Assembly (NCBI RefSeq): GCF_003330765.1
Contig: NZ_CP024902.1
Span: forward strand, 2,976,001 to 3,040,000
Reading direction: 5' to 3'
DNA from: Burkholderia pyrrocinia
Lineage (GTDB): Bacteria > Pseudomonadota > Gammaproteobacteria > Burkholderiales > Burkholderiaceae
DNA length: 64,000 bases
The position numbers were made by a program, and so were the translations under genes. Shown here one piece after another: positions 56,964 through 64,000 of the stretch (position 1 is its first letter; each line of letters begins with the position of its first letter). Under the pieces are notes generated by a model. The model did no database searches, was not told the origin of the DNA, and was given only the letters and a program-made list of their open reading frames with translations.

Positions 56964-58130
56964 TTACTTGCCTTCGGCAGCCGTGACGACCTTCTGCGCA
57001 GCTTCTTCCATGCTGTCCGCCGAGATGATCGGCAGGCCCGAATCGGCCAGCATCTTCTTGCCGAGGTCCTCGTTCGTGCCCTTCATGCGCACGACGAGCG
57101 GCACCTTCAGGTTCACGGCCTTCGAACCGGCGATCACGCCTTCCGCGATCACGTCGCAGCGCATGATGCCGCCGAAGATGTTCACGAGGATCGCCTTCAG
57201 ATCCGGGTTCTTCAGCATCAGCTTGAACGCTTCCGTGACCTTCTCGGTCGTGGCGCCACCGCCGACGTCCAGGAAGTTCGCCGGCTCGCCGCCGAACAGC
57301 TTGATGGTGTCCATCGTCGCCATCGCGAGGCCCGCGCCGTTCACGAGACAGCCGATGTTGCCGTCGAGCGAGATGTACGCGAGGTCGAACTTCGACGCTT
57401 CGATTTCAGCCGGATCTTCTTCGTCCAGATCGCGGTAAGCAACGATTTCCGGGTGGCGGAACAGCGCGTTCGAGTCGAAGTTGAACTTCGCGTCGAGTGC
57501 GATGACCTTGCCGTCGCCGGAAACGTTCAGCGGGTTGATTTCGGCCAGCGACGCGTCGGTTTCCCAGAATGCCTTGTACAGGCCTTGCAGGATGGCGCGC
57601 GCTTGCGGAATCGAAGCAGCCGGCACGCCGATCTTCGCGGCAAGGTCGTCGGCCTGGGCGTCGAGCAGGCCGGTCGACGGCTCGACGATGACCTTGTGGA
57701 TCAGTTCCGGGTGCTTTTCGGCAACTTCTTCGATGTCCATGCCGCCTTCGCTCGAACCCATCAGAACGATCTTTTGCGACACGCGATCCACGACGAGGCT
57801 GACATACAGTTCCTGCTTGATGTCGGCGCCTTCTTCGACCATCAGACGGTTGACCTTCTGGCCTTCCGGACCGGTCTGGTGCGTAACGAGCTGCATGCCG
57901 AGGATCTGGTTCGCGTATTCGCGCACCTGCTCGAGCGACTTCGCGACCTTCACGCCGCCACCCTTGCCGCGGCCACCCGCGTGGATCTGTGCCTTGACGA
58001 CCCATACCGGGCCACCGAGCTCTTCCGCCACCTTGACGGCCTCGTCAACCGAGAACGCCGGCTTGCCGCGCGGTACCGCGACGCCGAATTTCCGCAGGAT
58101 TTCCTTACCCTGGTACTCGTGAATCTTCAT
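56964..58130 (-). CDS. sucC: Succinate-CoA ligase, beta subunit
   Basis: The ATP-grasp subunit of succinyl-CoA synthetase; 388 aa. It begins [20 protein letters not shown], with [19 protein letters not shown] for nucleotide binding, the [16 protein letters not shown] metal site (Glu and Asn) and the C-terminal ligase domain [19 protein letters not shown]. It is the first gene of sucCD; with SucD it makes the alpha-beta complex that produces ATP from succinyl-CoA. Confidence 0.97.
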   Translation of the reverse strand: MKIHEYQGKEILRKFGVAVPRGKPAFSVDEAVKVAEELGGPVWVVKAQIHAGGRGKGGGVKVAKSLEQVREYANQILGMQLVTHQTGPEGQKVNRLMVEEGADIKQELYVSLVVDRVSQKIVLMGSSEGGMDIEEVAEKHPELIHKVIVEPSTGLLDAQADDLAAKIGVPAASIPQARAILQGLYKAFWETDASLAEINPLNVSGDGKVIALDAKFNFDSNALFRHPEIVAYRDLDEEDPAEIEASKFDLAYISLDGNIGCLVNGAGLAMATMDTIKLFGGEPANFLDVGGGATTEKVTEAFKLMLKNPDLKAILVNIFGGIMRCDVIAEGVIAGSKAVNLKVPLVVRMKGTNEDLGKKMLADSGLPIISADSMEEAAQKVVTAAEGK

Positions 58131-58198
58131 GCGTGATTCCCTTCAGTCTGAGAGTTGGATGAAAAGTCGCTTAAGACGCTTCTTCGAATGATTTCCGT

Positions 58199-58837
58199 TC
58201 ATTCCTTCGTGCCGTCCCCGACGGGCATGTCCCGAACGGGCATGTCCCGGACGGGGACGTCCGGCCGACTCGCGCCATACCAGCGCGGGTAGTACTGCCG
58301 CACGACCTCGCCGTCGAACCGCAGCGCACGGCAGCGGCCGAGCTGGAAAGGCGGTTCGTCGCGCGCGCCGTCGTGATCCGGCCCTTCGCCACCCTCCTCG
58401 CGCACGTTCCACACGTCACCGGCGAACGCCTGGATCGCTGCCGTCGGCAGCACGGCGCACAGTTCGGTGAGGTGGGAGCAGCCTGCGACTCCGGACAGCA
58501 GTCGGTTCGCATCGCGGCGGAAGTGGCGGAAGAGATTGAGCCCGATGAGGGCCCGATAGGCGGGAGGGGCGGATTGACACTGACCGGGATAGGGCACCCA
58601 TTCCGAAGACGCTTCGGCGTCGACGACATTGAGGTCACGATCGATAGTCACGCGCAGCCAGAGTTCGTGGATCGGCAGGCCTTGGGGCCGGATGCCCGAC
58701 GCAAGCGCGACATCGCGCGGCTTGTGATCGGTCAGGCAGGCTTCGATGTCCCACAAGCCGTCGCCGCGCTCATAAGCTTCCGCTCGGATTGCGCGTCGAT
58801 GTCGCAACTGACGGGGCACGGGCTCGGATAGCGGCAT
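58199..58837 (-). CDS. DUF2889 domain protein with C-terminal short repeats
   Basis: A 212-aa protein of the DUF2889 family, of unknown function. The conserved core runs from RHRRAIRAEAYERGDGLWDIEACLTDHKP to GCSHLTELCAVLPTAAIQAF (about 10-148). The extra C-terminal tail repeats DVPVRDMPVRDMPV, encoded by imperfect 15-bp repeats (58217-58262). The ATG at 58837 was chosen from the family start MPLSEPVPRQLRHRRAI; the longer frame has no support. It lies between sucC and recX. Confidence 0.85.
   Translation of the reverse strand: MPLSEPVPRQLRHRRAIRAEAYERGDGLWDIEACLTDHKPRDVALASGIRPQGLPIHELWLRVTIDRDLNVVDAEASSEWVPYPGQCQSAPPAYRALIGLNLFRHFRRDANRLLSGVAGCSHLTELCAVLPTAAIQAFAGDVWNVREEGGEGPDHDGARDEPPFQLGRCRALRFDGEVVRQYYPRWYGASRPDVPVRDMPVRDMPVGDGTKE
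58217..58262. repeat. Imperfect 15-bp tandem repeat inside the DUF2889 gene
   Basis: About three copies of a GACGGGCATGTCCCG-like unit lie end to end near the 3' end of the gene. The unit length is a multiple of three, so copy changes would add or remove five residues without a frameshift. Confidence 0.75.
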
Positions 58838-58982
58838 GCTGGAGGTTGAGGCCGAAGAGGAAAACCCACGGATTTTAGCATATTGGGTATTTGAGACAGT
58901 TTGACGCGACGGCGGGTATTCCCGCCTGCCGGAAGCAGTTGCATTGCAGCAAAATCGCGCGCCACGCGTGCGACCGGCCCGG

Positions 58983-59837
58983 TCAGTCGTCGATCGGGAA
59001 ATCGTCGCCAACCTTCAGCAACTTCACGATGGTCGCGCTCGAGAAGCCGCGCGCAGCGAGAAAGCGCGCCTGCTTCGCACGCTCGGCCGGCGTTTGCGGC
59101 AGTGCACCGAATTTCTTGCGCCAGACGGCCTGCGCACGCGCCCATTCGGTCTCGCGCAACTGCGCGTTCACCTCTTCGACCAGCGTGTCGCCAACCGCAT
59201 GGCGCTTCAGCTCGCTGACGATCCGCGCGGCGCCGACACGCGATGCGCGGCGATGCACGAGACTCTCGGCAAAGCGCGCGTCGGACAGCCAGCCTTCCTT
59301 TTCCAGCGCATCGAGCACCGGTTCGACGGATTCGTCTTCGCCGACGTAGGGCGCGAGCTTGCGTGCGAGTTCCGTGCGGCTGTATTCGCGCCTGGACAGA
59401 TAGCCGAGCGCGCGGCCCTTCAATGACCGCGGCGGCTTCGACGACTTGCGCTCGCCGGCGCCCGGATCGTCACCGGAAGAAGCGCCGGACGCACGACGTG
59501 TGCGGCGCGGATGCTGGCTGCTGCGCGTATAGACATCTTCCCTGGCCGGCGCCGACGCATCGGATGCACGATCGCCCGGGAAACTGACACCGGACACGCG
59601 ACGGCGGGGCCGGTCGTGCGCGTCGAACGATTCATCGTCGTCGAACGGATCGTCCGGCGCGGCAATCTCAAACGAAACGAGGGCATCGTCGGATGCCCTC
59701 GTCGCGGTGCGGTTCGCATTGCTGCCTGCGACCCGCCGGTCGGCACCCGAGGATCCGGCTCGCCGGCCGGAGCGACCCGCCGTTTCGGGCGCGTCGCTCT
59801 CTTCCGGCTCGCCAGCCTGACCCCGGCGCCCGACCAT
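58983..59837 (-). CDS. recX: Regulatory protein RecX with long N-terminal extension
   Basis: RecX binds RecA filaments and limits their activity. The 284-aa protein has the RecX helical repeats only in residues about 135-284 (RALGYLSRREYSRTELARKLAPY, WLSDARFAESLVHRRASRVGAARI, RFLAARGFSSATIVKLL). The first 130 residues are Arg/Ser/Asp/Gly-rich and likely disordered. Its ATG shares one base with the recA stop (TGATG), so translation is coupled; a GTG one codon earlier is also open. Typical RecX proteins have about 150-170 aa. Confidence 0.93.
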   Translation of the reverse strand: MVGRRGQAGEPEESDAPETAGRSGRRAGSSGADRRVAGSNANRTATRASDDALVSFEIAAPDDPFDDDESFDAHDRPRRRVSGVSFPGDRASDASAPAREDVYTRSSQHPRRTRRASGASSGDDPGAGERKSSKPPRSLKGRALGYLSRREYSRTELARKLAPYVGEDESVEPVLDALEKEGWLSDARFAESLVHRRASRVGAARIVSELKRHAVGDTLVEEVNAQLRETEWARAQAVWRKKFGALPQTPAERAKQARFLAARGFSSATIVKLLKVGDDFPIDD

Positions 59838-60904
59838 CACTCTTCTTCGTCCATCGCCTCGGCTTCGTTGCCTGCGCCATCAGGCATTGCGACGACGCCG
59901 AGCGATTCGCGAATGCGGTTCTCGATCTCGCGCGCGATTTCCGAATTCTCGCGCAGGAATTCACGCGCGTTGTCCTTGCCCTGGCCGATCTTCTCGCCGT
60001 TGTAGCTGTACCAGGCGCCCGCCTTGTCGACGATCTTCGCCTGCACGCCGAGATCGATGATCTCGCCCTGACGCGAAATGCCCTCGCCATACAGGATGTC
60101 GAAGATCGCTTCGCGGAACGGCGGCGCCACCTTGTTCTTGACGACCTTCACGCGGGTCTCGTTGCCGATCACCTCGTCGTTCTTCTTGATCGAGCCGATC
60201 CGGCGGATGTCGAGACGCACCGACGAATAGAACTTGAGCGCATTGCCGCCCGTCGTGGTTTCCGGGTTGCCGAACATCACGCCGATCTTCATCCGGATCT
60301 GGTTGATGAAGATCACGAGGCAGTTCGTGCGCTTGATCGTGCCGGTCAGCTTGCGCAGCGCCTGCGACATCAGGCGCGCCTGCAGGCCCGGCAGCGAATC
60401 GCCCATCTCGCCTTCGATTTCGGCCTTCGGCACGAGCGCCGCGACCGAGTCGATGACGATCATGTCGATCGAGCCCGAGCGCACCAGCGCGTCGGTGATT
60501 TCCAGCGCCTGCTCGCCGGTATCCGGCTGCGAGATCAGCAGTTCCGGCACGTTGACGCCAAGCTTGGACGCGTACTGGACGTCGAGCGCGTGCTCGGCGT
60601 CGATAAACGCGGCCGTGCCGCCGATCTTCTGCAGTTCGGCGATGACCTGCAGCGTGAGCGTGGTTTTACCGGACGATTCCGGACCGTAGATCTCGACCAC
60701 CCGGCCGCGCGGCAAACCGCCGACGCCAAGCGCGATGTCGAGACCGAGCGAACCCGTGGAGACGACCTGGATATCCTCCACCTCGCCGTCGCCCATGCGC
60801 ATGATCGACCCTTTGCCGAACTGCTTTTCGATCTGGGCAAGCGCGGCGGCCAGCGCCTTGCTCTTCTCGGCGGTCATCCCGGAGCCCTTCTTGCTTTCTT
60901 CCAT
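59837..60904 (-). CDS. recA: Recombinase RecA
   Basis: Central recombinase and SOS co-protease; 355 aa. Walker A is GPESSGKTT (about 75-83), the [22 protein letters not shown] block carries Walker B and L1, and L2 holds [22 protein letters not shown]. The acidic C-terminal tail (AEAMDEEE) is present. The ATG at 60904 has a fair ribosome site; the frame upstream crosses the promoter. A LexA box lies 77 bp upstream, and recX follows with a one-base overlap. Confidence 0.98.
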   Translation of the reverse strand: MEESKKGSGMTAEKSKALAAALAQIEKQFGKGSIMRMGDGEVEDIQVVSTGSLGLDIALGVGGLPRGRVVEIYGPESSGKTTLTLQVIAELQKIGGTAAFIDAEHALDVQYASKLGVNVPELLISQPDTGEQALEITDALVRSGSIDMIVIDSVAALVPKAEIEGEMGDSLPGLQARLMSQALRKLTGTIKRTNCLVIFINQIRMKIGVMFGNPETTTGGNALKFYSSVRLDIRRIGSIKKNDEVIGNETRVKVVKNKVAPPFREAIFDILYGEGISRQGEIIDLGVQAKIVDKAGAWYSYNGEKIGQGKDNAREFLRENSEIAREIENRIRESLGVVAMPDGAGNEAEAMDEEE

Positions 60905-60979
60905 GAATCGTCCTTTGCTATGATGAGCAGCGTCTGTTAAAGGCGCGCCCGCTTTCAAGCGCCGCCCACGAATGCAGAC

Positions 60980-61008
60980 ACTGTATAAAAAAACAGTGTT
61001 TTATGCAA
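60980..61008 (-). promoter_or_regulatory. recA: recA promoter with LexA (SOS) box
   Basis: On the minus strand, -35 TTGCAT (61003-61008) and -10 TACAGT (60980-60985) are 17 bp apart. The LexA box CTGTATAAAAAAACAG (60981-60996) fits CTGT-N8-ACAG exactly and covers the -10, so LexA would block transcription until DNA damage. Confidence 0.9.
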
Positions 61009-61094
61009 GCCCGCAATGCAGGCTGCGTCGCACACGAATAATTTCGGAGACAGCCGCGCCGGCGCGAACGCCCTGCCGGCCATCGGTCAGCCAC

Positions 61095-61814
61095 ATGCGA
61101 ATTCTCATCGCCGAAGACGACAGCATACTCGCGGACGGCCTCACCCGGTCACTCCGCCAATCGGGCTATGCGGTCGACCACGTGAAGAGCGGCGTCGACG
61201 CCGATACGGCGCTGTCGATGCAGACATTCGACCTGCTGATCCTCGATCTCGGCCTGCCGAAAATGTCCGGACTCGATGTGCTCAAGCGCCTGCGCGCCCG
61301 CAATTCCAACCTCCCCGTGCTGATCCTGACCGCCGCCGACAGCGTCGACGAACGCGTGAAGGGGCTCGACCTCGGCGCCGACGACTACATGGCCAAGCCG
61401 TTCGCGCTCAACGAGCTCGAGGCGCGTGTGCGCGCGCTGACCCGGCGCGGCGCGGGCGGCGGCCCGACCGTCGTGCGCCACGGCTCGCTCGCGTTCGACC
61501 AGGTCGGCCGCATCGCGTATGCGAACGATCACGTGCTCGACCTGTCCGCGCGCGAGCTCGGCCTGCTCGAGGTGCTGCTGCAGCGGATCGGCCGGCTCGT
61601 GTCGAAGGAGCAGCTCGTCGACCATCTGTGCGAATGGGGCGAGGAAGTCAGCAACAACGCGATCGAAGTCTACGTGCACCGGCTGCGCAAGAAGATCGAA
61701 CCGAGCGGCGTACGGATTTCGACCGTGCGCGGCCTCGGCTATTGCCTCGAGAAGGTCGCGCCGGCCGACACGACAGCGCCCCAGCCCGCGGTGGCCGGCA
61801 CGCCGCTGCGCTGA
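61095..61814 (+). CDS. OmpR-family response regulator (TctD/QseB-like)
   Basis: A 239-aa response regulator. The receiver domain opens MRILIAEDDSILADGL, with phospho-Asp in LLILDLGLPKMSG (about 51) and Lys in YMAKPFALNELEARV. The winged helix has SNNAIEVYVHRLRKKIEPSG and the closing RGLGYCL. A 16-residue Ala/Pro/Thr tail ends it. The ATG at 61095 is the family start; the upstream frame would cross the recA promoter. It is divergent from recA and followed 17 bp later by its kinase. Confidence 0.93.
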   Translation: MRILIAEDDSILADGLTRSLRQSGYAVDHVKSGVDADTALSMQTFDLLILDLGLPKMSGLDVLKRLRARNSNLPVLILTAADSVDERVKGLDLGADDYMAKPFALNELEARVRALTRRGAGGGPTVVRHGSLAFDQVGRIAYANDHVLDLSARELGLLEVLLQRIGRLVSKEQLVDHLCEWGEEVSNNAIEVYVHRLRKKIEPSGVRISTVRGLGYCLEKVAPADTTAPQPAVAGTPLR

Positions 61815-61831
61815 AGCCGGGCGTCGCCGCG

Positions 61832-63379
61832 ATGGCCACGCCGGCCCATTCCCGCCACCCGACCGCTGCGCCGTCGTCGGCCGCCGACGACGCGCGCGAC
61901 GCCCGCTACGAGAATCCGTTCGCGCCGCCCGACGAAACCGATGCGCCCGAGGCCCCGCGCCCGCGCTCGCTGTTCGGCGAAATCCTCGACTGGATGCTCG
62001 CGCCGCTGCTGCTGCTGTGGCCGATGAGCATCGCCGTCACCTATCTCGTCGCGAAGACGATCGCGAACAGCCCGTTCGACCGCGCGCTCGAGACCAACGC
62101 CTACGTGCTCGCGCGGCAGATCCACCCGGTGAACGGGGTCGCCGAGCTGACGCTGCCGGAGCAGACGCGCGACTTCCTGCGCGCGGACAACGTCGACAGC
62201 GTTTACTTCCAGGTGCTCGGCACGCGCGGCGAGCTGGTCGCGGGCGAGGCCGACATGCCGCTGCCGCGCGACGAGGACCGCCCGCCGCCGGGCGTCGTCG
62301 TGTTTCGCGACGACCTGCTGCGCGGCAACGACGTGCGCGTCGCGTATACAACAGTCGCGCTGCCGCAATCGAGCGGCACGCAACCCGTGCTCGTGCAGGT
62401 CGGCGAGACGCTCGACAAGCGCAACGCGCTCGCGAACGACATCATCAAGGGCGTGATCCTGCCGCAGTTCGTGATCCTGCCGCTCGCGATCCTGCTAGTC
62501 TGGTTCGGGCTGTCACGCGGGCTCGCGCCGCTCAACGCGCTGCAGGCGCATATCCGCGCGCGGCGGCCCGACGACCTGTCACCCGTCGAGGCGCAGCGCG
62601 CACCGCCCGAGATCGAGCCGCTCGTCACGTCGTTCAACGACCTGCTCGCGCGTCTCGAACAGAACATGGCGCTGCAAAAGCGCTTCATCGCCGACGCCGC
62701 GCACCAGATGAAGACGCCGCTCGCGGGCCTGCGCACGCAGGCCGAGTTCGCGTTGCGCCACCCCGTCCCGCCCGACGTGCAGCGCTCGCTCGAGCAGATC
62801 GCGACGGGCTCCGAGCAGGCCGCGCGGCTCGTCACCCAACTGCTTGCGCTCGCGCGTGCCGAGAACCGCGCGAGCGGGCTCACGTTCGAGCCGGTCGAGA
62901 TCGCCACGCTCGCGCGGCGCGCCGTGCGCGACTGGGTGCAGGCCGCGCTCGCGAAGCGGATGGATCTCGGTTACGAAGGCCCGCCGGACGACGCGCCGCT
63001 CGACGTCGACGGCAATCCGGTGATGTTGCGCGAGATGCTCGGCAACCTGATCGACAACGCGATCCGCTACACGCCGGAAGGCGGCCGCATCACGGTGCGC
63101 GTGCGCGCCGAGCGCGCGGCGCGGGTCGTGCATCTCGAAGTCGAGGACACCGGGCCGGGCATCCCGACCGCCGAACGCGAGCGCGTCGTCGAGCGCTTCT
63201 ACCGGATCCTCGGCCGCGAAGGCGACGGCAGCGGCCTCGGGCTCGCGATCGTGCGCGAGATCGCCACGCAGCATGGCGGCACGCTGACGCTCGACGATCA
63301 CGTCTACCAGCACGCACCGCGCCTCGCCGGCACACTCGTGCGCATCAGCCTGCCGCTGACCGAAACCGCCCCGGATTAA
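61832..63379 (+). CDS. Two-component sensor histidine kinase (TctE-like)
   Basis: A 515-aa membrane sensor kinase. An N-terminal Pro/Asp-rich cytoplasmic tail (1-50) precedes helix 1 (about 55-75). The periplasmic region (about 76-205) resembles the 2CSK_N sensor of TctE-type kinases. After helix 2 and HAMP come the H-box FIADAAHQMKTPLAGLRTQAE (about 289-309), the N-box NLIDNAIRYTPEGG, the G1 box EDTGPGIP and the G2 box GSGLGLAIVREI. TctE-like kinases usually sense carboxylates. A metabolite:H+ symporter gene lies downstream, a plausible target. Confidence 0.92.
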   Translation: MATPAHSRHPTAAPSSAADDARDARYENPFAPPDETDAPEAPRPRSLFGEILDWMLAPLLLLWPMSIAVTYLVAKTIANSPFDRALETNAYVLARQIHPVNGVAELTLPEQTRDFLRADNVDSVYFQVLGTRGELVAGEADMPLPRDEDRPPPGVVVFRDDLLRGNDVRVAYTTVALPQSSGTQPVLVQVGETLDKRNALANDIIKGVILPQFVILPLAILLVWFGLSRGLAPLNALQAHIRARRPDDLSPVEAQRAPPEIEPLVTSFNDLLARLEQNMALQKRFIADAAHQMKTPLAGLRTQAEFALRHPVPPDVQRSLEQIATGSEQAARLVTQLLALARAENRASGLTFEPVEIATLARRAVRDWVQAALAKRMDLGYEGPPDDAPLDVDGNPVMLREMLGNLIDNAIRYTPEGGRITVRVRAERAARVVHLEVEDTGPGIPTAERERVVERFYRILGREGDGSGLGLAIVREIATQHGGTLTLDDHVYQHAPRLAGTLVRISLPLTETAPD

Positions 63380-63605
63380 CCCTGACGCGCACCGCCGCAG
63401 CGCGCCGCGATCGCACCGAAACCGGCGATTTACCGGACGTTCGCGCCACAATCGGCACGCGAAGCGGCCGATTCGGCGCGGGTTAACGCGCAGTCGTTTT
63501 GTACGCGCGAGTCAGTCCGCCGTAAGTTTCCGTGCCAATAATCGTCGACAGGCCCGCCCACCCAAGGCGGCCGCACATCTATATCAAGGGACTTGGAGAC
63601 GATTC

Positions 63606-64000
63606 ATGGCAACGTTAGGCGGGCAAATTTCGCACTCGCCGATGACGGGCGAAGAGAAGAAGGTGATCTTCGCGTCGTCGCTCGGCACCGTGTTCGAGTG
63701 GTACGACTTTTACCTGGCCGGTTCACTCGCGGCCTACATCAGCAAGAGCTTCTTCTCCGGCGTCAATCCGACCGCCGCGTTCATCTTCACGCTGCTCGGT
63801 TTCGCGGCCGGCTTCGCGGTGCGGCCGTTCGGCGCGATCGTGTTCGGCCGGCTCGGCGACATGGTCGGGCGCAAGCACACGTTCCTCGTGACGATCGTGA
63901 TCATGGGCATCTCGACGTTCGTGGTCGGCTTCCTGCCCGGCTACGCGTCGATCGGCATCGCCGCGCCGGTGATCTTCATCGCGATGCGGCTGCTGCAGGG
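63606..64000 (+). CDS. MFS transporter, metabolite:H+ symporter (MHS) family, 3'-truncated
   Basis: The first 131 codons of an inner-membrane transporter, running off the window. It has FASSLGTVFEWYDFYLAGSL (about 22-41), the opening of MHS proteins such as citrate, alpha-ketoglutarate, proline/betaine and shikimate carriers, and the MFS loop GRLGDMVGRKHTF (about 81-93). GGAG lies about eight bases before the ATG. The 226-bp gap upstream shows no terminator I trust after the kinase gene, so read-through from the two-component genes is possible. The substrate cannot be told from this part. Confidence 0.9.
   Translation, partial: MATLGGQISHSPMTGEEKKVIFASSLGTVFEWYDFYLAGSLAAYISKSFFSGVNPTAAFIFTLLGFAAGFAVRPFGAIVFGRLGDMVGRKHTFLVTIVIMGISTFVVGFLPGYASIGIAAPVIFIAMRLLQ

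Overview
The window is one stretch of high-GC (roughly two-thirds G+C) chromosomal DNA from a betaproteobacterium, almost certainly a Burkholderia of the cepacia complex. The evidence is the codon bias, the protein sequences and several landmark sets: a BpeAB-OprB type RND efflux operon with its divergent TetR repressor, the pgk-pyk-fba and purC-purE-purK runs, recA-recX, and a VgrG gene. I see no rRNA or tRNA gene, IS element, integrase or CRISPR array. About 50 genes are supported. Many long open frames on the opposite strands are GC-driven shadows and are left out.

Layout. 1-2346: a metal ABC transporter (binding protein cut by the window edge, His-tailed ATPase, permease). 2506-6188: glutathione-dependent formaldehyde detoxification (fghA, adhC) and an FGGY sugar kinase. 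6189-8004: an NCS2 xanthine/urate-type permease behind a long structured leader. 8326-15381: the RND pump oprB-bpeB-bpeA and bpeR, sharing a 24-bp palindromic operator. 15434-19010: isochorismatase-type hydrolase, GlxA-type regulator, CoxG-like and DUF427 proteins, and a small secreted protein. 19115-22723: a two-component system followed by a DegQ/MucD protease, with four CTTAA boxes in front of the protease gene. 22925-26896: PBP4, a fatty acid hydroxylase family membrane protein and a GDSL lipoprotein esterase. 26979-36630: threonylcarbamoyl-AMP synthase, purK, purE, purC, fba, pyk, pgk and azlCD, all on the minus strand. 36825-43783: ilvE, a zinc-finger protein, waaF, small proteins, a YheT-type hydrolase, an M48/TPR protease and moaC.

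43898-50236 is the accessory part. A type VI secretion VgrG overlaps a 306-aa cargo-like protein of no family I recognise. This is followed one base later by a membrane-anchored Asp-box (BNR) repeat protein, and then by a second copy of that protein. I read this as an uncharacterised T6SS effector with two paralogous periplasmic immunity proteins. It is the strongest candidate here for an undescribed system.

50334-58837 returns to core-like genes: a secreted protein, a TonB-like lipoprotein, a pilin-linked PglL-type oligosaccharyltransferase with its type IV pilin, a TerC protein, sucD-sucC and a DUF2889 protein. 58983-64000 holds recX-recA with a LexA box, a TctDE-like two-component system and the start of an MHS-family transporter cut by the window edge.
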